Below are positions 55,431-64,000 of a DNA stretch of 64,000 nucleotides, in pieces. The DNA is from Gnetum montanum (taxonomy: Eukaryota; Streptophyta; Gnetopsida; Gnetales; Gnetaceae): NCBI GenBank assembly GCA_015680685.1, contig MNCI01008302.1, forward strand, positions 558,297 to 622,296, given 5' to 3'. How positions within the stretch are numbered: position 1 is the first letter of the stretch; each line of letters begins with the position of its first letter. Under the pieces are notes generated by a model. That model did no database searches and was not told the DNA's origin. It saw nothing but the letters and a program-made list of their open reading frames with translations. Made by a program: the position numbers and the translations under genes.

Positions 55431-57600
55431 TAGTTTTAGGCCTTAGTAAGTCATGGTAAGAGGCTAAAAAGTTGATAGATAAGTTTTAGCATTTGTTGAG
55501 GTTGCTTTAACATTGTTTTTGGTAAAAAATGAGGTTTTTCTAAGCATCCATGTTGGAGCCATGCTAGCTAGCATGGGTGGGATGATCCTTAGAATGGATA
55601 TGATGGTCATGTAATTCCCAAGGTTGATTTTAATCAGTTTTTAACTCTCGATGGCCTATATGGTCAACACAATGCATTGAGGAAGAATTTTGGTCAATTC
55701 TAGCATTAATTTGAACCTCTAAAAGTTACAAATGAAGCCTGGTACTATCATTCATGCTAGATAAATGCTAGCCAACATGACCCTAGCATGGCTATCATGG
55801 AAAAATAAATTCATGGCATCCAAAGGATTGAAATTGGTGTTCTATTAGCTTCCCGAGACAACGTAGGGTCACAATGATCAAAATTGATCATTTTGAAGGT
55901 TATAACTTGCAATGAAATTTGGTTTTAAGGTCTTACCACCCAAAGCCACACTAGTGAGCATGGATGGGAGGAGTCTCAGTGTGGATAGCTTAGTCTAGAT
56001 GATTACAAGGTTAAAAAAAGATCAAATTATAGTTGAAACTAGGGTTTTGCAATTGTACACTTCCATAGTTAAGTTTTAAAGTTACTTGATTAGTGTTATG
56101 CTAGTAAACTCTTGTTGGGGATCTCACCCATGTTGGGGACACATTAGCTAGCATGGTTCTAATATTCCTCATCATGGATACTTTTGATTTTTGGTTCTTA
56201 GATGGTTTGAGAGGAAATTTGACTAGGTTTTTAGGCTTCTATGGTTGCTAGGAATGATGTTTGATGTTTAGGCGTAAAATTAGCCATGTTTAATGATCAT
56301 TAAAGTTGTGATATGGTTATACCATCCTAGTCATACTAGGCAACATTGGTCTAGTGTGGGTGAGGAGGTTTGATGAGTTTTTATGGTTGAAACAAGGCTG
56401 AATATTCATTAGTTTAAGGTCTTGGGGTTCTAGGCATTGTTGGGCTATGTTTTAGGTTTTTGGGCGTGTCAAAGTATTATCAAAAGTGGTAAAGACCTTA
56501 CCCATGTTAGAGCCATGTTGGCTAGCATGAATTTGGCCTTCCCCAACATGGCTACCTTGGAATATTAAGTTTTTGTGGGTTCTAGCATCAAACCAATCAA
56601 GCATTGAAGCTCCTAGGGTTGCAGATGTTGATGGCTAAGGTTTAGCATCAAAATTGAAAATTTTGAAGGCCTTTTGATATTTTTTATAATAATCCCTCCT
56701 GAACCACATTGGCTAGTGTGGATCCAACATGGATGGAAGAGGGATGATAGCTTTTACCATTTTTGGCCTATTCTTTGGAATTTGATGATTCTTGGAGGTT
56801 TTGGTAGGGCTTTAGGATCATAGGGATGTAGTTTAAGGCTATATTAGTGTGTTAAATTAGTTTTATGGGTCATCCCTAGGGCACCCACATTGGACCCATG
56901 TTGGATAGCATGGGTGGAAGGTTCCCTAGCATGGGAATGGTGTTTGAAATGAATTTTTACTTGTATTTTATTAATGTTTTACTACTGAAGGATAAAGAGA
57001 GGTGTTAAGGCCAAAATATGTAAACTAGGAGGTTAATTTTGATATTTTGTAATTATGCCCCATCCAACCATAGTGGGCCCATGTTGGCCAACATGGTTGA
57101 GGTGCCCTTAGCATTTATCCACTAGATTTCAAGGTTTTGATCACTTTTGATTAGATTGGGCAAGGTTTTGGAGCTTTTGGGTAGCTTTTCGTAAGGTTTC
57201 AAGCTTTGTTGGTTCATTCTGAGGTCAAATTAAGGTTTGTTTTATGTCTATGTCTATTGTACCCCCCTTGAGCAATGTTATCCAATGTGGATGGACCCTT
57301 GCCCAACATTATTACCCAAAGTGGTAAGCATCATGAAGGGTTCTAGCCTCTATTAGGACCCAGTGTTTGCTAGTGTTAACTCCAGCTATTAAATATGGCA
57401 AGATGTGTATAGGTATTCTTGTTTTAAGCATGGGATACTAGGATCCACATTGCCTATCATGGATGAGGGGGTATGAGATTGAAAAATGTTCTTTAAGGTT
57501 TGAAGGGGATTGAAACCCAACATAGAGGAGGTTGTTAGGCCTTAAACCCACTTTGCTTAGGAGGCACCTAGTGTGGTCCACATAAATTCAAATTTTATTT
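55431..57600. repeat. Degenerate ~190-bp tandem repeat with central palindrome
   Basis: About 11 units are recognised by a core resembling CCATGCTAGCTAGCATGG, at roughly 55559, 55753, 55944, 56129, 56324, 56513, 56704, 56896, 57079, 57275 and 57430. Spacings are about 160-205 bp, mostly 178-195. After the core comes a 'TGGATGGGAGG...CCTTAGCATGG' segment and a weakly conserved region with GGGTTNTAGG and AAAATTTTGAAGGC phrases. Units are heavily diverged. The array sits between the K leader and the K RT. Confidence 0.72.
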
Positions 57601-59384
57601 TGAGTTTTTGAAATTCCAACCATCCTAGCATTGTTAGAACTTTTCCCCCTTGAACTATTAGTGCACCATGAGTTTAGTTCAAGAATTTGGTAATGAGGAT
57701 TTGAAAGGCGGGCACCTAGGTAAAGAATTGGTTTTTACTTGTAATTTTTGCAAAGAATCATTTGCATAACCATCTCCTCACTTGCAGTGCACTAGTTTAG
57801 AGCTTTGGTAGAAACTTTGAGCACAAAAACTTTAACCCTTAGTGTTGCTTATCCAACATCCATTGAGAGTAGTGCTACCATTAATATTTTTGAGGGTTCT
57901 TAAAGGTTTGCTACACTATTCATAGAGATGTTGAAGAGGAAGGCTAGTACTAGCAAGAACCCTGCTTTCAAGGACACTAATGTAGTAGCCAAGGGCCTTT
58001 TCCACCTACCACAGCCCATCATAGGACAAGGATAGGCTTTCATCACCCCTAGGTGCACTATTCTCGGCCATTTTATGTGTGTTTTTGGCTTTTTCTAGTT
58101 TAGGAATTGGGCATTTTCTTAGATCTAGGTTGTTGTATTGGTTAAAATTAAATTTTGAGAAAATAATATACTATTTTTAGGTGGGGTTTATGTGTTTTTG
58201 GAGTTACTTTGGTGTTTAAATTTAGTTTTGTAAGGTTACAAAATTTTTTTTAATCAATTTCATGTATTTTTTATGTTTTCCCTTAAAAAGAAACACCATT
58301 TCTATATATTTATTAAGAAAAAAGTTAGGAATTCTTTATTTTTATTGCATAGGATTATAATTCAATATTTAATGGTTGAAATGGTGGTTGAACCACTAGA
58401 TTTTGGCTCATAGTTAATTCTCCACAAATTTTTCCATCAGCCAACTCACAGTGGTTTTTTAGTTTTATGCTATTTTTTCATGGTAGTTTTGTAATTTGTG
58501 TCTAAAAACAACTATGAATTCTAGGTTTTCGAAGTTATGAGTTTTAGAAGGTCTCAAATATATGTGGTGTCATATGATTTGGGCTTACGATTAATTTTTG
58601 GTGAATTTCTTCATTAGCTAATGTAAGTGTCTTTCCATGTCATTTTTCAGTTTTTCTTGTAATTTCAGAATTTCTTTTTTGTAAAAATAGAAAGGAATTT
58701 CTATGTTTTCAAGCAGTGGATTTTTAGATCTTTTTTTAATCTTTCAAAAATTCCTAAAACCACTACATTTGAAGTTACAATTGATTCTTTATTATTTTTC
58801 TAGTAAACTTGCATGAAATAAGGTTTTTGGCTATAGCGATTTTACCCTTGTGAAATGGGCAACATTGGCACGTTGGATGATTTTTTCCACCAACATCCAA
58901 TATTCTTGGGGATACTTGGAGATGTTATAAATGTCTTAGGATTAGTTCCATTAATGTTAAAATTTTTTTGGTATTTTTTATTAGTGATTTCCCATGGCCA
59001 TTTTTTTCAATTTTTGTGTGGTTATGTCAATTTGGTTTAAACTTTGTTAAAGTCCTGCATAGTGTTTTGAATTTGTTTATAGTTTGGGAATGTAATGTAG
59101 ATATTTTTGTATTCTAGTTACCTTTTTAAAGATTTTCCTTAGGCTATTTGTATGTTGATTTTTCAATTTTTAAAGAATTTTGAATTAACATTCCTAGAGT
59201 TTTAACTATGGCTAGTTTCACCATTAACTAAGATTTTTAGCAAAATTATTGTGAAATTAAAAGTGGTGTATGGTTGTTGTTGTACTTGGTTCTTTTTTGA
59301 AAATGTTGATAGTGATCTTAAAAATGTATTATTTTTTTATCCATGTAGGCCCTTCCTTAAGCCCATCCTGGTTTCTAGAAAACT
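57601..59384 (-). other. Leader of element K, with a second ~190-bp repeat
   Basis: This is a non-coding, T-rich region on the inner side of LTR K. From about 58170 to 59050 similar segments recur near 58390, 58570 and 58760 (and less clearly 58190 and 58935), each with a 'CACTA..TTTTGGGCTYAYRRTTAATTCTT' phrase and a spacing of 180-195 bp. A candidate PBS region (reverse CAGGATGGGCTTAAGGAAGG) is at about 59345-59370. The ORFs here lack domain similarity. Confidence 0.5.
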
Positions 59385-60673
59385 AAAGATCCCAGGTGGA
59401 ATAGCTTTAACTATGGATCTGAAAGGCCTTCGAAAATAGGATTCGAGGTGTCATGGATAGTCTTGTCGATCACCCAAAAACTTATAGAGTGTAAATAGGG
59501 GTAATAAAGTAGAAATGTAATGCATATCTTAAAAAATAAATGCACAAAATGAAAAGTAAATTGATGTTAGCTTGCACAACAAGAGGAACTATAAACTCAA
59601 TAAAGAGAGTTTAGAGTGTGTACAAGTGATGCTTGAGGAAGAAAATTTTTCACTTCACTAGGGGTTTGGAGACTATTGAAGCTCATAGCCTTGAATTCCA
59701 TAGTTAACTCCACGATCTAGATGCTCCACAACTTCAAAAATTGTAAAACCTTGTTGTACTCATTAGATCTATAGTGTTGGTGGTGTAGGGGGTAAAATGT
59801 GTGGGGGTTTTGGGCCACAAGGAAGAGGCACGCTAGGAGTCTCAATGCCTAGGTTGCTCACTATTGCTACAAAGCCTCACATAATCTTAGTGGTTTAATA
59901 ATTGTAATAATGACTATGGGTTCCACACTGTTCCAAAAGTTTTGTGTTTGTAAGGGATTTTCAAAGCTATGGGATTCAAAAATGGTAGAATCCTTTTATG
60001 GTGTTCAAGTTTGGTTTATATAGGTTTCATGGCCATAAATTTTGCTACAAATTTATATCCTAATTGCTAATAGATTGATGTCATGTGAAGGTGTTGTAGG
60101 TGTCTAAATTTAGCATGGTTTCCATGTATGGTAAGTTTTGATACCCCCAAGGTACCAAAATCATTCTAGTTACCAAAAATAGTAAATGGGAATTTCACCC
60201 ATACTAGCTTCTTCCACCCATGTTGGCCTTCCAAGAGCAAGCTTATAAGAACCATGCTAGGGGTATGACACCCACGTTGGGGGTATGATACCCATGCTAG
60301 TGCCATGCTAGACTTGTAGAAGCCACACTGAGGCTTTAAGGGTTAAACCCCCCAACATTAAGCATAGGTGCCTCCAACGTAGCATAGGTCATACCCCCAT
60401 AAAACCCATGAACATGCTAATTTTAGTAGTCTGAAAGGCATTTTTGACCCCCCCAAGCCCACATAGCGACATAATATGACTTTTTTTACCTAGGGGTTAA
60501 TGCTATGACCACTTGTGAGGGATTTTTATAGCCACAAAACATGAGGCATGTGAAATTGCATCTCATGGATTACATTCTTCACATTTTACAATGAAAGTTT
60601 AGCCTTGGGGTTTCATGGGGTGAAAGTTACAATGTCAAAAGGTTACAACATGCACTTTCTTGATGATGCTTCA
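59385..60673 (-). repeat. 5' LTR of element K (family J)
   Basis: In sense it starts TGAAGCATCATC at 60673 and matches the solo LTR across the promoter and the end region ('CCTCGAATCC', 'AAGGCCTT'). The TATA box (reverse TATATAAA) is at 60015-60022. The U3 (60180-60420) carries decayed CCATGCTAGGGG-type units. Its orientation is opposite to LTR J at 48784. Confidence 0.75.
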
Positions 60674-61680
60674 AAAATAAAGTTAATGATTAAACACATG
60701 TCTATGTAAGTTTTCCTTATGTTGAATTCATTGTCTAGGTTAGTTGACTTTCTAAATTGTCATGGTCTAGAACAATATCTTATTCATACCTACCCATGGT
60801 CATGAAGGCTTAGAATTCTATCTCTTAGTGGACTTTGGTAATGTCAATTGCTTCTTCAACATAAAATGCAAAAACATTTATTCTAAGGATCAACAATTAT
60901 CATCCTTGATCCAAGCCTTAATCCCATTTGAACCTAGAAATTTTTCACTTTGTTAATCATGGCATTGTTATCCCTATTAGGTTGTGGAATTGGTTAGTGT
61001 AGTCAAAGGAATTAACAAGAGGATTTTGGTAGGGGAAAATTTAGGGATCCTATTATGTATACATGCATGGATGAAGGAAAACCAAATTGAAATCTTAACT
61101 TTTTAATATTTGATGATATGTTCCCTTGTTTTAACAAAGAAAGATCACTCTAATTTTCCTTAACCCTTCAAATATGTCAAATCTAGAAAATATTCAAGAT
61201 AAATAATTACTAGAAAAAGAAATCTATCTATCTTTTATTAAATTAAAGAAGATAAAATATAGTAGATCAAAAAATACCAGATCACACATCATAACTCTCA
61301 TATACTAAATAATCTTGTAAAGCATGAGGTTTTACAATCTCATAATGATTGTCCTTAATGCAAGGCTCAATCAAACCAGATCTTACAAATCTCACCTCAA
61401 ATATGTACACCAATCTCATGCAATCTTTCTCTTCCAACTCTCTTTCTTTTTCTATTATTTTTGCTTCTAGGCTACTTCTATAATGCACAGTCACTACTGG
61501 CAATCCAACTGCTATATTTATTCCAAATAAATAAATAGAAAAAAATATAAAAATAATTTTTCCTAATTGATCTCCATCATTGGATCTAACACGTTAGAGT
61601 TTATCTTGGAACATCTCCTTTTTTATTCTTTTTTTTTCTTTTTCTTGTTACTGCTAATAGTAAAAATATCATGTTTCTTT
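60674..61680. other. Unassigned stretch between LTR K and element M
   Basis: No reliable domain is found. A reverse-strand ORF of 73 residues (61503-61282) has a Glu-rich helical start but resembles nothing I know. T-rich, CTTTT-type low-complexity sequence lies at 61615-61700. Confidence 0.4.
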
Positions 61681-63180
61681 CTTTTCTTTTCTTTTTGTAG
61701 GTTTACAACTTGTAGTAAAGACATCTCTTTAGCTCCATGAACCTAAAAATTAACCACTTGTAAGGATGAAAAATGGCTCAAAAAAGATGTTCCTACATTA
61801 GCTCTCCCATCCTTCAAAAAGTGAACTTTGGTGAATAAGGAAGTAGGGATAGAAGTGATCCCCTACTCAACAAGTTTGATCTCATGCACCCATACAACAT
61901 CATTAGCCGTTTAATGCTTCTAATGAATCAAGTACTCATGCCTCTTTATTCCACAAGTGTTGGAAGCTTCTTTCTTCTTAAGTACAATTACCTTCCTCTT
62001 CTATGAAAGCATGGACTTGTCAATAGCCCCCTTCAACTCATTAATGCTACTCTATAACATTTCATCATCCACTGGTCCATGGTAATGCACTAGAAATACA
62101 ACATTAAAAATAAAAGACACATCTATTAAGTTAATTTCAAAAGCAGCATTATTCATTTTAACCTTTATCCTAAAATGATCCAACTTCATAGATTTTAACT
62201 TTGAGAAGTTAATACCTCTCAACCTCTTCTTCTTCAAGTGCATCCAAAAAAAATTACCAATAGTAAAATTTATTTTTTGTGTGTCCTAATTTCTCTTGAG
62301 AACTCTTTCTTTAGCCTTATTTTTCTTGATGTTTGGAAGTCTCTCACTCATCCTTCATTCACTATCAAAATTACAAGGTAGATTACCTTCATGTGACTCA
62401 TCCATTTCAAAACTAAGATAATCAAATTCATTACTATCAATGTCCACATCAACATCAATAATGATATTGTCATAATAACTACTATTATATCCATCATTAT
62501 CAAGTGTAAAATTTGACACATTATTATTAAGAGTCTTTATTTTACTAACAATGGCACCAAAAGTTACATTACTTTAATCATTCACAACATAACTCACAAC
62601 TTCATTACAATTACCATAATGATCATGTTTCTCATCATCACAATAGAACAAATCACTACTAAGCTAAAGTGAAAAACTAAGACCCATCATACTAGCTTCA
62701 ACATAAGAGATATTACTACCAACCACAAGGTAAAGCTTATACTCACTCACCCTTTCATGACTTCTCCTATTCATCTTTAGTTAAACTTGATCTTCAATGT
62801 ATGACTATTCAATCTCATCAAAGCTTAAAGCTTTAAGATTTCACATAGGAGTTGCCAACTCTAGTGGTTTCTCCTCTTCAAAGGATTCATTATAATGTTT
62901 AGAAAAATTATCAAAATCATTTATACCTTCCACATGAAGTATGCTGAAATTTAGCACATGCATTCTAAACAATGCATTAACCACCACATTAGCTTTTCTA
63001 CTTTTGTGCTCCTCCTTGGGCACAAGCACTATTGCATCAACCACCACATTAGCTTTTCCACTTTTGTTTTGCTCCATTGGCACAAGCATAGCTGGAACTT
63101 CATAAGGTGAAATTGACTCCCTTACAAACTCATTTGAAATTAATTCCTCTACTTACCTTTACAATTGAACTCACTAATTT
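61680..63180 (-). mobile_element. Element M: internally deleted chromovirus, minus strand
   Basis: The reverse strand reads a short RT start ('ISPYEVPAMLVP'-like, about 63115-63070). It is fused directly to the RNase H tail (63060-62841, with 'KANVVVNALFRMHVLNFSI'), then an acidic unassigned stretch (62840-62300), and the integrase C-terminus (62243-62052, 'RLRGINFSKLKSMKLDHFRIKVKMNNAAFEI', 'VHYHGPVDDEM'). Then come a GGATGGGAGAGCTAA polypurine-like tract and a 3' LTR start TGTAGGAACATC ending at 61797. Most of RT and the integrase core are deleted. It is the same family as G and H. LTR N interrupts its 5' side at 63202. Confidence 0.78.
62974..63093. repeat. 60-bp in-frame tandem duplication in element M
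   Basis: The segment beginning GCATYAACCACCACATTAGC is repeated at 62974 and 63034 with a period of exactly 60 bp (20 codons). It duplicates the 'KANVVVDA...LVPxE' segment of the RNase H tail without breaking the frame. Confidence 0.8.
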
Positions 63181-63201
63181 AGTGTCATTTAGTATGCCCT
63201 T

Positions 63202-64000
63202 TGATGGGATGCGATATCACATGGGTCGCGATATCGTGTACGCGATATCGCGTCGTCCCCCACGATATCGCGTACGCAATATTGCAGTCTGTCGCCAAGT
63301 CTATAAATAAGATGCAACTCTCCCTTTGTTTCAAATCTAGATCTAGAACTTAGTGAAACTATGGCAGTGGTACCTCTCTAGAGATAGAATATTTTCCATG
63401 TGCCCACAGTAGGAGCTCCAAAGTGAACGGATCTTTATTTGAGCAAATATTGTACCTGAACACATGTTTGTGTACGGAAATAAAGACGAACTTCTTGGAT
63501 AAACCTTGCAATGCATGGAATAGGATAAATAGGATTTTATTTATTATTATTTACTGTTTACCATTTAAATGCTTTATTAGTAATTAAATCTCTCTCAACC
63601 CTTCTCTCAGAGTTAAGTGCCTCAGTACAATCGCTTCAAGCACATGCATTACGCTTGGTGATCCCAACAACGATTCGCGTTTGGTAACCAAGGTTGCATT
63701 GGTTCAGGGTGTAAATGGTAAGTGGGAATGGATGCTAATGCTAGCTTAATTCAAACTTAGTTAGTTAGTTAAAGTTAGTCAATTAGTCTCTTCAATCCTT
63801 CATCTTATCAGCATAGGAGATAAAATAGAAAAGCTATAAAAATCATATACCTCGGACTTACTTAACCATACACAGTGAAAAATACAAGTAAGTCTAGGAA
63901 GACAACAAATAATTAACCTTAAGTGTTCCATGAGGCGTGTAGGTACTTAGTCTACGGAGTTCGACCGAATCGTGGGTGTTACGCTCATATTCGTATGGTT
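63202..64000 (+). repeat. LTR N (family 1), plus strand, truncated by the window end
   Basis: It starts TGATGGGATGCGATATC and carries about five GATATC-type palindromes at 63212-63285 (one decayed to AATATT). The TATA box TATAAATA is at 63302-63309. The R/U5 matches the reverse complement of LTRs A and B, ending at 64000 only some 30 bp short of the expected CACTCATCA end. No polypurine tract precedes it, so it is a 5' LTR of an element continuing right, or a solo LTR. It retains many CpGs, suggesting a recent copy. Confidence 0.85.

Noticed and set aside
58855-59040. 61-residue plus ORF, possible small protein
   Set aside because: It lies in T-rich periodic leader sequence, with composition explained by low complexity.
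61282-61503. 73-residue minus ORF with a Glu-rich helix
   Set aside because: No similarity to element M or K domains and no supporting context; kept only as part of an unassigned stretch.

Overview
The window is repeat-dominated plant nuclear DNA. I find no intact gene, no tRNA or rRNA gene, no CRISPR array and nothing prokaryotic. Almost everything readable is a decayed LTR retrotransposon: Ty3/gypsy elements of Athila/Tat type and of chromovirus type, plus Ty1/copia fragments. They are AT-rich, full of in-frame stops and nested in one another. The size and age of the relics and the plant-type LTR biology suggest a very large seed-plant genome. A gymnosperm is my guess, but no host gene is present to prove it.

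Layout. (1) 1-1599: element A, minus strand; its gag start, primer-binding site and 5' LTR are visible and the rest lies left of the window. (2) 3608-22487: element C, minus strand, an Athila-like element with matching 5-bp target duplications (ATTAG). Sense order is 5' LTR, tRNA-Asp-type PBS, gag, protease, RT, RNase H, integrase, a spacer, an extra 3' ORF, polypurine tract, 3' LTR. (3) 5626-11415: element B, same superfamily, inserted into C's 3' ORF; it carries gag and protease only. (4) 22488-25350: unidentified decayed coding with intron-like breaks. (5) 26040-30250: Ty1/copia fragments on the plus strand. (6) 31060-33910: plus-strand gag-protease relic D, related to B and C. (7) 34640-36200: an LTR-like promoter region L with a hairpin minisatellite. 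(8) 38605-45340: plus-strand chromovirus G with both LTRs. (9) 45345-48783: minus-strand chromovirus H, broken by a solo LTR. (10) 48784-53520: plus-strand element J (LTR, leader, gag), facing minus-strand Tat-like element K (RT at 53590-54830, repeats and leader, LTR at 59385-60673). (11) 61680-63180: minus-strand chromovirus deletion derivative M. (12) 63202-64000: plus-strand LTR N of the A/B family, cut by the window end.

The most striking pattern is regulatory. Several unrelated LTR families here carry arrays of short palindromes upstream of their TATA box, each family with its own sequence: GCGATATCGC in A/B/N, CAAGGCCTTG in C, AAGACGTCTT in G, and GACTATGCTC/GAGCATAGTC hairpins in L. 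Roughly 190-bp repeats near K also carry an 18-bp palindrome. C has a second copy of its LTR promoter module inside the element, ahead of the extra 3' ORF, followed by plausible splice sites. Much of the decay looks like loss of methylated cytosine: stops where relatives keep Trp, and PBS changes that are all G to A in element A.
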